Assembly (NCBI GenBank): GCA_964406375.1
Contig: CAYORM010000072.1
Span: 1-14,783, forward strand
DNA: 14,783 nt
Direction of reading: 5' to 3'
Origin: CAYORM01 sp964406375
Lineage (GTDB): Bacteria; Pseudomonadota; Alphaproteobacteria; DSM-16000; Inquilinaceae
The position numbers were made by a program, and so were the translations under genes. This document shows positions 8,556 to 14,783 of the stretch, piece by piece; the first letter of the stretch is position 1, and each line of letters begins with the position of its first letter. The notes beneath the pieces are model-generated. The model was not told the DNA's origin, searched no databases, and worked only from the letters and a program-made list of their open reading frames with translations.

Positions 8556-9556
8556 CACTCGTAGAAGTTCGGCAGCGACTTCGCGCCGCTCGACAACTCG
8601 TCGATCAGATCCTGCACCTCGGCGCCCAGCGTGTCAGGCAGGCCGGGAGCGACCGGGTTGATCGCGGTCAGCACCAGCCCGCGATTGCTCAGCCCCGAGG
8701 TGAAGAAGGTACCGCCGAAGGTGTCGTTGCGGACCGAATCCACATAGGTGCGGAAGGTGGGATACATGTCGAGTTCGACGCTCGCGACGTTCACCTGGCT
8801 GGCGAGCCCGCCGGCATCACCGGTGACGCCCAGCGTGAAGACGCCGGCATCGGCCGCCGCGGCCGCCACGCCGTTGCCGATCCCGTCGCCCGAGGTCCAG
8901 ACGAGCTGGGCGCCCTGGCCGATCAGGCCGCGCGTCGCCTCGACCGCGCGCTGTACGTCGTCGAACGAGCCGGTGAACGTCTCGACGATCCGCGCGTCGG
9001 GGTTGGTCTCGGCGAGGCCCGCTGCGAAGCCCGCATGCGCGGCGAGGATGAAGGGCAGCTGCGGGCCGCCGACCGCGCCGACGGTCGTGACGCCCGGAAT
9101 GCGGCCGGCGACCCAGCCGGCGAGGTAGCCCTGCTGGGCGAAATCATAGGTCCAGCCGTTGACATTGGGCAGCAGCCGTTCGGCGAGATCCGGCCCGCCC
9201 GACGCGGCGAAATGGATGTCGGGAAACTCCGCGGCGACCGTCAGCACCGGCTCGGAGATCTCGATGCCGTGACCGATGACGAGATCATAGCCGCGCGCCG
9301 CATATTCACGGATCACCGGCTCGGAGGTCGCGGGATCGGCCATCCGCTCGCGGATCTCGACCTCGATCAGCCCCTCGGCAGCGAGCTTCTCCACCGCCTC
9401 GGCAGCGGCTTGGTTGAAGGAGCCGTCATTGGTCAGCCCCGGGGTGAGGAGTGCGACCCGGAGCGGCGCCTCCGCATCCTGGGCGACGGCGGTGCCGCTG
9501 ATACCGAGCGCGAGCAGCGCCGCCGTGACGGCGGCCGAGATCCGATCTGCTTGCAT
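8555..9556 (-). CDS. BMP-family periplasmic substrate-binding protein
   Basis: This 333-residue exported protein is of the basic membrane protein (BMP/Med/PnrA) family, which binds purine nucleosides or bases for ABC import. Residues 1-26 are a Sec signal peptide (AALLALGISGTAVA, predicted cut before QDAEAP). No lipobox cysteine is present, so it should be soluble in the periplasm rather than a lipoprotein. Family features include LRVALLTPGLTNDGSFNQAA near the mature start, YDLVIGHG, FPDIHFAASGG, FAQQGYLAGWVAG and VWTSGDGIGNGV. I prefer the ATG at 9556: a GGGAG ribosome site sits 8 bases upstream, whereas the in-frame ATG at 9571 lacks one and would add MGATS to the signal. It follows the small exported protein gene after 42 bases and overlaps the ATPase gene. 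Nucleobase or nucleoside specificity is inferred from the flanking deaminases. Confidence 0.92.
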   Translation of the reverse strand: MQADRISAAVTAALLALGISGTAVAQDAEAPLRVALLTPGLTNDGSFNQAAAEAVEKLAAEGLIEVEIRERMADPATSEPVIREYAARGYDLVIGHGIEISEPVLTVAAEFPDIHFAASGGPDLAERLLPNVNGWTYDFAQQGYLAGWVAGRIPGVTTVGAVGGPQLPFILAAHAGFAAGLAETNPDARIVETFTGSFDDVQRAVEATRGLIGQGAQLVWTSGDGIGNGVAAAAADAGVFTLGVTGDAGGLASQVNVASVELDMYPTFRTYVDSVRNDTFGGTFFTSGLSNRGLVLTAINPVAPGLPDTLGAEVQDLIDELSSGAKSLPNFYE

Positions 9557-9564
9557 GGATGTGG

Positions 9565-9569
9565 CTCCC
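9565..9569 (-). promoter_or_regulatory. Ribosome binding site of the BMP-protein gene
   Basis: On the minus strand this reads GGGAG, 8 bases before the ATG at 9556. It supports that start over the ATG at 9571, which overlaps the site itself. Confidence 0.55.
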
Positions 9570-9598
9570 ATTGGGTCGTCGGAATGTTCAGGAGAGGT

Positions 9599-10201
9599 TC
9601 AGGGGCTGGTCGGAGGACCGGTACCTGGATCGACCGCGATCGCCACCGACCACGGGTCGAGGCTCGGTCCGGCGAACGCACCGGACAGGCGGTGACGCTG
9701 GGCCACCACCGCACCGCTGCCGGTCTCGACGCAAGGGTCGAGCACCGGATCGGCGATGCCGATCGTTTCGGCAGGGATGCAGACGATCTCGATCGTGCCA
9801 TAGGGGCGGGGCTCGAACCGGCCGTCGAGCCTTCCGCTCCGGATCGCACCGAGAATGGCGGCCGAGGCGAGAAAGCCCGCTGGCGGTGCATCGTCATCGC
9901 AGACGGCCATGCCCGGCGGGCACAGTGTGCGGTGCAGCGTGCCGTCGTTCCCGAGCTGCATGGCCTCGCGGCTGGGCGTCTCGCCGAGCGGCGCTCCCCC
10001 TTCGAGCAGGAATCGGTCGCCGTCGCGGCTCAACCGGACATGGCCGACCCAGGTCGGCTCGGTCTTGGTGCCGGTCAGCACCCAGCGTTCCGGCCAGCCG
10101 GCCGCCATCGCGGCGATTTCGACCGGCTCCGCCACCGCCGCCACCGGCAGGGCGAGGAGCGCGGCCGCCATCACCGCAGGCCGGCCGGCGGGGCGGCTCA
10201 C
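9599..10201 (-). CDS. Small exported protein with four cysteines, function unknown
   Basis: I do not recognise this 200-residue protein. Residues 1-24 form a Sec signal peptide (VMAAALLALPVAAVA, cut before EPVEIA). The mature part is about 176 residues with no membrane segment and four cysteines (94, 101, 141, 157), an even number that could form two disulfides in the periplasm. A central segment, FLLEGGAPLGETPSREAMQL, and the short spacing between Cys94 and Cys101 are the most distinctive features. The GTG start overlaps the add stop as GTGA; an ATG at codon 11 (10171) would leave a shorter but workable signal peptide. Its position between add and the binding-protein gene ties it to purine uptake by context only. 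It could be an accessory periplasmic protein or a lineage-specific passenger. Confidence 0.75.
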   Translation of the reverse strand: MSRPAGRPAVMAAALLALPVAAVAEPVEIAAMAAGWPERWVLTGTKTEPTWVGHVRLSRDGDRFLLEGGAPLGETPSREAMQLGNDGTLHRTLCPPGMAVCDDDAPPAGFLASAAILGAIRSGRLDGRFEPRPYGTIEIVCIPAETIGIADPVLDPCVETGSGAVVAQRHRLSGAFAGPSLDPWSVAIAVDPGTGPPTSP

Positions 10202-11187
10202 CAGGCAGCGATCGCGGCGGTCAGCCGCGCCTTCGTCTCCGGCGGAGCGAAGCTCGCTTCAACCGAGTTCGCGGCGACCTCGCGCAGCACCGCATCGGTC
10301 CAGCCGAAGGTCTCGGCACAACGCGCATACTCGTCCTCGAGGCGAATGCCGAGGAGGGCGGGATCGTCGGTGTTGACCGAGACAGGCACCCCCGCGAGCC
10401 GCAGCCGCTCGATCGGATGCTCGGTCAGGCTGGGATAGACATTGAGGGTAAGGTTCGAGGTCGGGCAGATGCCGAGCGGTATGCGCCGTTCGGCCAGCAT
10501 CTCGACCAGCGCCGGCTCCTCGATCGCGCGGACACCGTGGTCGATGCGGTCGGCGCCCAGTAGCTCCACCGCGTCGCGGACGCCCTCGGGCCCGCTTGAT
10601 TCGCCGGCATGGACGGTGCGCTTCAGCCCCGCCGCGCCGGCGCGGCGGAATGCCTCGGCGAAGCGCGGCCCGGTCCGGCCCGCCGCGGCCTCATTGCCGT
10701 CGATCGACAGGGCAACGACACGGGGGTGGCGCTTCTCGACCAGGAGGTCGACGAGTTCGGCCGCCTCATCCGCGCTCTGCTGGCGCAGAAGGCTGATGCA
10801 CAGCCCCACCGGCGGCAGCCCGTCCGCTTCGGCCTCGCGGAACCCGGCATCGAGCGCGTCGATCAGCCCCGGAATGTTCCGGGCCCAATGTTCCCAATGG
10901 GTTGGGTTGATGATCGCATCGGCATAACCGACGCCACTCGCGCCCATCCGCCCGGCGAAGGCGTAGGCAGCGCGGGCGAGCTGCTCGCGGGTCCGGACGA
11001 GGCCGCACATCCAGTCGAGAAAGACGAGGAAGTCGGCGAGACCCTCGAATTCGAGCAGGTGCTCGCGCGGGCGCGGCAACGGCTCACCCGCCGCCTCGGC
11101 CAGCGCCGCGATCGCATCGGCTTCAAAGCAGCCCTCGAGGTGGATATGCACCTCGGCCTTGGGCAGCGTGATGAGGCTGCGGGCCAT
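10198..11187 (-). CDS. add: Adenosine deaminase-family purine aminohydrolase
   Basis: This 329-residue metal-dependent deaminase of the adenosine/adenine deaminase family converts adenosine to inosine, or adenine to hypoxanthine, in the cytoplasm. Visible elements are LPKAEVHIHLEG (8-19) with zinc ligands His14 and His16, VHAGE (192-196) with a zinc His and catalytic Glu196, RIDHGVRAIE (214-223), CPTSN (241-245) and NTDDP (272-276) with the zinc Asp. RIDHGVR resembles adenine deaminases, whereas SIDGNE (161-166) keeps the glycine of adenosine deaminases (usually GDE), so substrate choice is open. The usual YVELRFSP segment is replaced by YADAIINPTHW (88-98). I chose the ATG at 11187 because GGAAGGA lies 5 bases upstream; the frame is open further back without family similarity. 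This is probably the first gene of the operon, 116 bases after mutL. Confidence 0.88.
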   Translation of the reverse strand: MARSLITLPKAEVHIHLEGCFEADAIAALAEAAGEPLPRPREHLLEFEGLADFLVFLDWMCGLVRTREQLARAAYAFAGRMGASGVGYADAIINPTHWEHWARNIPGLIDALDAGFREAEADGLPPVGLCISLLRQQSADEAAELVDLLVEKRHPRVVALSIDGNEAAAGRTGPRFAEAFRRAGAAGLKRTVHAGESSGPEGVRDAVELLGADRIDHGVRAIEEPALVEMLAERRIPLGICPTSNLTLNVYPSLTEHPIERLRLAGVPVSVNTDDPALLGIRLEDEYARCAETFGWTDAVLREVAANSVEASFAPPETKARLTAAIAAW

Positions 11188-11192
11188 GCCGT

Positions 11193-11199
11193 TCCTTCC
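11193..11199 (-). promoter_or_regulatory. Ribosome binding site of add
   Basis: On the minus strand this reads GGAAGGA, 5 bases before the ATG at 11187. It is one of the clearest ribosome sites in the operon and fixes the start of its first gene. Confidence 0.8.
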
Positions 11200-11219
11200 G
11201 GTCGGATCGAGCGAGGCGA

Positions 11220-11241
11220 CATTGGTTCCAGCATTGGCACC
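11220..11241. promoter_or_regulatory. Candidate operator upstream of add (direct and inverted repeat)
   Basis: Between mutL and add, the hexamer CATTGG occurs at 11220-11225 and again at 11232-11237, exactly 12 bases apart. Overlapping it is an imperfect dyad, GGTTCC-AGCATT-GGCACC (11224-11241), with one mismatch per half. It lies about 33-54 bases upstream of the add start codon, where a repressor or activator of the operon could bind. I see no clear sigma-70 promoter boxes in 11188-11303, and no regulator gene in the window. A chance repeat is possible. Confidence 0.25.
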
Positions 11242-11303
11242 CCGCGCGCAAGCCCGTTTTTTGCACCGCGGCGATCGGCGGGCACCGGCGCCGCGTCCGG
11301 CCC

Positions 11304-13226
11304 TCACCGCCGCTGGAACAGCCGCTCGATATCCGCGCGCTTCAGCTCGACCCAGGTAGGCCGGCCATGGTTGCACTGACCGGCATTCGGTGTGACCTCC
11401 ATGGTGCGGAGCAGCGCGTTCATTTCCGCCGCATTCAGGCTGCGTCCGGCACGGACGCTGCCATGGCAGGCCATGGTCGCACAGACCCGCGCGAGGCGGT
11501 CCTCGAGCAGCGTCGCCTCGTCGAGTTCGGCGAGCTGGTCGGCGAGATCGCGCACCAGGCCCTGGACGTCGGCCTGGCCGAGAAGCGCCGGTGTGCTGCG
11601 CACCAGCACCGCGCCCTCGCCGAATGCCTCGATCTCGAGGCCGAGCCGCGCCAACTCGCCGGCGCGGGCGACGAGCCGGGCGGCATCGGCGGCGGCGAGT
11701 TCGACCACCTCGGGCAGCAACAGCCCCTGAGCGCGTACCGGGCCGGCGAGCAGTTCCGCCTTCATCCGCTCATAGACGATGCGTTCATGGGCGGCGTGCT
11801 GGTCGACGAGGATGATGCCGTCGGTCGTCTCGGCGACGATGTAGGTGCCGTGGAGCTGCGCGCGGGCGGCGCCGAGCGGATGTGTCTCGGGCGGCGCCAT
11901 CTCACCCGGCATGGCATTCGGGCCGGCATCGGGAGGGCCGGGCGGCCGGGCGGCGGGCGGCAGCGGCGCGAGTGGCGCTTGCCAGGAGGCGGCGGCCTCG
12001 TGGAGCCCGGGGGCCGGCCTCGGCGGCGTCTGGCGGAGAGGGAAGGAGGGCCGCGCCTCGCCAGCCCTTGGGTCCGGTTGCGACGCGGTCAGGGGGAACG
12101 CGGCCCGCACGCCATCTGCCGCTTCCGCCAGCGCCCGGAGCGCGGCGTCGCCACCGGTCGAGGCGGCCCGCCAGCTTGCCTCCGCGATCGCCCGTTTCAG
12201 CGCGCCGACGAGAAGGCCGCGGATCAGCGCCGGGTCACGGAAGCGGACCTCGGCCTTGCTGGGGTGGACGTTCACATCGACCGCCTCGGGCGGCAGCTCG
12301 ATGGCGAGCGCCAGCACCGGATGCCGGTCGCGCGGCATCACATCGGCATAGGCGCCGCGAATGGCGCCGATCAGCAGCCGGTCGCGCACCGGCCGTCCGT
12401 TGACGAAGAGGTACTGCGCCCGGCCGGTCGCCCGGTTGAGGGTCGGCAGGCCGGCGAGGCCGGTCAGCCTCACGCCTTCGCGCTCGGCGGCGATGCGCAA
12501 TGCGTTCTCGCCGAAATCCCGCCCCATCACGGCAGCGAGCCGGGCTCGCCACGCCGCCTCGGGATCCTCGATCAGGCCCGGGCCCGGTGCGTCGAGCCGC
12601 AGCAGGACGCGGCTCCCCTCGGTGATCGTGAAGGCGATCGCGGGATGCGCCATGGCGAGCCGCTCGACCGCATCGACGATCGCCGCCGTCTCGGCGCGCT
12701 CACCCTTGAGGAATTTGAGTCGGGCGGGGGTGGCGAAGAACAGGTCGCGCACCTCGACCCGCGTCCCCGGCGGCAGCGAGGCCGGCTGCGGCTCGCCCGT
12801 CTCGCCACCTTCGACCGTGAGGGTCCAGGCCGCATCCGTGCCGGGCGGCCGGCTGGTGATCGTCAGCCGTGACACCGCGCCGATCGACGGCAGCGCCTCG
12901 CCCCGGAACCCGAGGCTGCGGATATGCACGAGGTCGTCATCCGGCAGCTTCGAGGTGGCGTGGCGCTCGACCGCGAGGCGCAGGGCCTCCGGCGTCATGC
13001 CGCATCCGTCATCGGTCACGGCGAGGAGGGTGCGGCCGCCGTCGCGGATCTGCACATCGATGCGGGATGCACCGGCATCGATGGCGTTCTCCACCAGCTC
13101 CTTCACCGCCGCGGCCGGCCGTTCCACCACCTCGCCCGCGGCGATGCGGTTGACGAGCGTCGGCGGCAGCCGGCGGATCGTCGTGCCCGGTGGCCGCGCA
13201 GGATTTGCCGCCGTGGGCATGCTCAT
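11304..13226 (-). CDS. mutL: DNA mismatch repair protein MutL (endonuclease type)
   Basis: This 640-residue MutL couples mismatch recognition by MutS to strand incision. The GHKL ATPase domain is intact: EVVERPAAAVKELVENAIDAG (32-52, catalytic Glu43, Mg-binding Asn47), DDGCGM (72-77), HATSKL (89-94) and SLGFRGEALPSIG (104-116). The second N-terminal domain carries FVNGRPVRD (274-282) and VNVHPSKAEVRF (318-329). A Pro/Ala-rich linker covers about 375-450. The C-terminal dimerisation domain has the nuclease motif DQHA-x2-E-x4-E (475-486), ACHGSVRAG (586-594) and CNHGRP (618-623), so it should nick DNA itself, as in bacteria without MutH. The ATG at 13226 gives the normal start; the frame stays open another 1.2 kb upstream but without similarity. 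It precedes add on the same strand, with no U-tract terminator visible between them. Confidence 0.96.
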   Translation of the reverse strand: MSMPTAANPARPPGTTIRRLPPTLVNRIAAGEVVERPAAAVKELVENAIDAGASRIDVQIRDGGRTLLAVTDDGCGMTPEALRLAVERHATSKLPDDDLVHIRSLGFRGEALPSIGAVSRLTITSRPPGTDAAWTLTVEGGETGEPQPASLPPGTRVEVRDLFFATPARLKFLKGERAETAAIVDAVERLAMAHPAIAFTITEGSRVLLRLDAPGPGLIEDPEAAWRARLAAVMGRDFGENALRIAAEREGVRLTGLAGLPTLNRATGRAQYLFVNGRPVRDRLLIGAIRGAYADVMPRDRHPVLALAIELPPEAVDVNVHPSKAEVRFRDPALIRGLLVGALKRAIAEASWRAASTGGDAALRALAEAADGVRAAFPLTASQPDPRAGEARPSFPLRQTPPRPAPGLHEAAASWQAPLAPLPPAARPPGPPDAGPNAMPGEMAPPETHPLGAARAQLHGTYIVAETTDGIILVDQHAAHERIVYERMKAELLAGPVRAQGLLLPEVVELAAADAARLVARAGELARLGLEIEAFGEGAVLVRSTPALLGQADVQGLVRDLADQLAELDEATLLEDRLARVCATMACHGSVRAGRSLNAAEMNALLRTMEVTPNAGQCNHGRPTWVELKRADIERLFQRR

Positions 13227-13254
13227 GCGCCCGCCGCCAAATGGCCGCGATGCA

Positions 13255-13269
13255 CCGTCATGGTGACGG
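13255..13269. repeat. Short perfect dyad in the mutL divergent region
   Basis: CCGTCA-TGG-TGACGG is a 6-base perfect inverted repeat with a 3-base centre, located between the divergent starts of mutL (13226) and the exported-protein gene (13341). The rest of the 114-base gap holds three copies of GGATCG (about 13283-13316) but no convincing promoter boxes. It may be an operator or a chance palindrome. Confidence 0.3.
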
Positions 13270-13340
13270 CGGGTGGCGTCGCGGATCGCGGTGCCATGGA
13301 GGATCGGCGGATCGGAGCAGGACGGAAGGCGGGACGCGGC

Positions 13341-14612
13341 ATGGGGCTCCTGCGCGGGCGGCGATATGGCCGCCATCCTATACCGGGAAGACGGTGGATC
13401 GCGACCGCGGCGGTCGTGGCTGCGTTGTGCCTGGGCGGTGCGACGGGCGCCGCGGGCGATCCGCTCGATGATCTGATGACCCGGGCGCCGGCCTCCGTCG
13501 CCGCGGGCGCGCTGCTTTTCGCCTTCGCGGATTACGACGCGATCGACCCGCTGCGCGACCCCGCCGCACCACCCTCGGAGGCGGTGCGGGCGCGGCTGAT
13601 GCCGTTCTTCGAGGCCGGCGCGCTGCCCGCCTTCGAGGATGTCACGGCCTGGGCGGAGCGCGTGGGCTTCGGCTTCGGCGATGTCGGCGCGGCGCTGTGG
13701 ACCGGGGCGCCGCCGGGCGGTCTCCTGCTGCTGCGTGGCCAGCCGGCGCTGACCGATCGTGGCGGGCTGTCGGCGGCGCTCGGCACCCGCGGCTGGACCG
13801 TGAAGGCCGTCGGCGACGACACCGCGCTCTGGGTGCGGCGCACCGATGGCGCCCATGAACTCACCGAACGCGACCCGCTCGATCCCTTCGATGGCGGTAC
13901 CGGCCGGTCCGGCCGCGTCGCCGTGCTGGGCGAGGTTCTCGCCTTCAGCCCGCTGATGGCGCCGGTGCTGGCCGCCGCGGCCGGGCAGGGGCCGTCCCTG
14001 GCCGCGATCGAGCCGCTGGCCGGCACCGTCGCGGCGCTGCGCGATTCGCGTGACGGCGCCGTGACCATCCTTGCGGCGCTCGCGCTGCGCATGGACATGG
14101 CACCGCCCGATCCGTTCATGCCGGTGCCCGATCTCTCGACGCTCGACCTTTCGCCTTCCAACCCCGCGCTGCCCGAGGGTACGCTGCCGGATCTCCCGGC
14201 GGCGCCGGCGGCCGCGGCAGAGGAGCCGGCGGGCCCCGCGCCCGAAGCGCTGACCGAAGCACCGCCGGAACCGGTCGAGGTCCCGGCCGGCCCGCCCGTC
14301 CCCTCGGTGGTGGTGCTGGCGGAGATCAGGACGGTGCGCGGGCTGCATCAATGCAGGATCGCGGCTGTCTACGGGACGGCGGCGGAAGCCGAGACGGCGC
14401 TGGCGACCGCGGAGGCGGCGGCGGATTGGGCGGTGCTGCAACCGCCGCCGGAGGCGCCGGAAGCGGCAGCTGAGCCGGCCGAGGAGGCGCCGGTTCCGGA
14501 CGGCGTCTGGCGCGTCGTCGCCGCGCGCGGGGAACAGGAGAATTGCTGGTCGAGCTGGAGCGGGCGGCTCCTGCGCGGCGAGATACCGTTGCTCGATCCT
14601 GATGGCGGCTGA
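13341..14612 (+). CDS. Exported Ala/Pro-rich protein of unknown function
   Basis: I do not recognise this 423-residue protein. A basic N-terminus and hydrophobic stretch (RRWIATAAVVAALCLGG, 17-33) look like a Sec signal peptide or a single anchor; Cys30 is not in a proper lipobox. A folded-looking region of about 40-255 contains DPLDDLMTRAPASVAAGALLFAF, then GALWTG-like and LLRGQP-like loops reminiscent of a periplasmic two-repeat fold. A long Pro/Ala/Glu linker (255-325) follows, then a short domain with QC (337-338), a second acidic Pro/Ala stretch (367-385) and a final WRVVAARGEQENCWSSW segment. The two late cysteines (338, 402) could pair. The ATG at 13341 is preferred, with GCGGGA about 7 bases upstream; an ATG at 13296 would lengthen the n-region by 15 residues. 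It is divergent from mutL. Confidence 0.75.
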   Translation: MGLLRGRRYGRHPIPGRRWIATAAVVAALCLGGATGAAGDPLDDLMTRAPASVAAGALLFAFADYDAIDPLRDPAAPPSEAVRARLMPFFEAGALPAFEDVTAWAERVGFGFGDVGAALWTGAPPGGLLLLRGQPALTDRGGLSAALGTRGWTVKAVGDDTALWVRRTDGAHELTERDPLDPFDGGTGRSGRVAVLGEVLAFSPLMAPVLAAAAGQGPSLAAIEPLAGTVAALRDSRDGAVTILAALALRMDMAPPDPFMPVPDLSTLDLSPSNPALPEGTLPDLPAAPAAAAEEPAGPAPEALTEAPPEPVEVPAGPPVPSVVVLAEIRTVRGLHQCRIAAVYGTAAEAETALATAEAAADWAVLQPPPEAPEAAAEPAEEAPVPDGVWRVVAARGEQENCWSSWSGRLLRGEIPLLDPDGG

Positions 14613-14619
14613 CGCGGCT

Positions 14620-14707
14620 GCGGCGGGATGTGCCGATTGCGCCGCGGAGAGGGAGACAACTCAGCGCTTCCTGTGCCGCACCCGCTATGGCAGAACGCCC
14701 TCTCCGC
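14620..14707. repeat. Two mutually exclusive stem-loops between the exported-protein gene and leuD
   Basis: GCGGAGAGGG (14644-14653) is perfectly complementary to CCCTCTCCGC (14698-14707), giving a 10-base stem with a 44-base loop. A smaller stem, GCGGCG (14620-14625) with CGCCGC (14640-14645), shares bases 14644-14645 with it, so both cannot form at once. The region sits 23 bases before the leuD start. No U-run follows either stem, so a standard intrinsic terminator is not supported; a leader structure for leuD is possible. Confidence 0.4.
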
Positions 14708-14729
14708 CGACCGTTCTCGGACTGGACAG

Positions 14730-14783
14730 ATGCAGCCCTTCCGTACGCTTACCGCCGTGGCGGCACCCCTGCCGATGGTCAAT
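14730..14783 (+). CDS. leuD: 3-isopropylmalate dehydratase small subunit LeuD, first 18 codons (cut by window edge)
   Basis: The 18 visible residues, MQPFRTLTAVAAPLPMVN, match the conserved start of alphaproteobacterial LeuD, where VAAPLPMxN is followed by VDTD. LeuD, with the iron-sulfur subunit LeuC, isomerises 2-isopropylmalate to 3-isopropylmalate in leucine biosynthesis. LeuC is not encoded directly upstream; the preceding gene is the unrelated exported protein, 117 bases away. The frame is open further upstream to an ATG at 14628, but the family N-terminus starts at 14730. The fragment is short, so the call rests on one motif. Confidence 0.75.
   Translation, partial: MQPFRTLTAVAAPLPMVN

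Noticed and set aside
5521..10438. Long open frames on the plus strand opposite the purine operon (for example 5521-7377 and 8537-10438)
   Set aside because: They lie exactly antisense to well-supported genes, have His/Arg/Gly-rich composition typical of GC-rich shadow frames, and show no recognisable domain.
11257..11262. T-run as an intrinsic terminator
   Set aside because: On the plus strand no GC stem precedes it and no plus-strand gene ends there; for the minus-strand mutL transcript it reads as A, so it cannot be the U-tract.
13386..13440. Twin-arginine (Tat) signal in the exported protein at 13341
   Set aside because: GRRWIA lacks the rest of the S/T-RR-x-F-L-K pattern; an ordinary Sec signal or anchor explains it.
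13227..14441. Extension of the mutL frame upstream of 13226 by about 400 codons
   Set aside because: The added sequence is Arg/Gly/Gln-rich shadow of the opposite gene; MutL homologues begin close to the IRRLPPTLVNRIAAGEVVERP segment.
14628..14729. In-frame ATG at 14628 as leuD start or as a leucine leader peptide
   Set aside because: The added 34 codons do not resemble LeuD, and they hold scattered rather than clustered Leu codons.

Overview
This GC-rich window looks chromosomal and alphaproteobacterial, probably Rhodospirillales-like. The reasons are the TadA/RluB/RsmD cluster, an endonuclease-type MutL with its DQHA-x2-E-x4-E motif, a LeuD start typical of that class, and frequent GTG starts with 4-base gene overlaps. 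I see no transposase, integrase, tRNA, rRNA or CRISPR array, and base composition looks uniform by eye.

Layout. The left edge (1-1835) is translation maintenance: the start of tadA (minus strand, cut by the window edge), a divergent rluB-type rRNA pseudouridine synthase (194-1291), and rsmD (1260-1835), which begins inside the rluB tail. From 1823 to 11187, all on the minus strand, lies a tight purine uptake and deamination operon. In transcription order it holds an adenosine/adenine deaminase-family enzyme (add), a small exported four-cysteine protein, a BMP-family periplasmic binding protein, a double-NBD ABC ATPase, an adenine-deaminase-like amidohydrolase, an acyl-CoA-dehydrogenase-fold flavoprotein of the DszC/SfnB type, and two ABC permeases. 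Upstream on the same strand is mutL (11304-13226). Divergent from mutL is a gene for an exported Ala/Pro-rich protein of unknown function (13341-14612). The right edge carries the first 18 codons of leuD (14730-14783).

How the genes fit together. The binding protein, ATPase and two permeases form a complete BMP/Nup-type nucleoside or nucleobase importer. Add and the Ade-like enzyme would deaminate imported purines in the cytoplasm. Two enzyme genes sit between the ATPase and permease genes, with 1-4 base overlaps or a 1-base gap at each junction, so they should be made together with the transporter.

The most interesting part is the pair at 3819-7017. The Ade-like protein keeps the HxH metal motif but has replaced three canonical adenine deaminase motifs together. 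Its partner is a flavin monooxygenase-like protein that normally has no place in purine salvage. I infer a pathway for a modified purine or related N-heterocycle rather than plain adenine; the substrate cannot be read from sequence.
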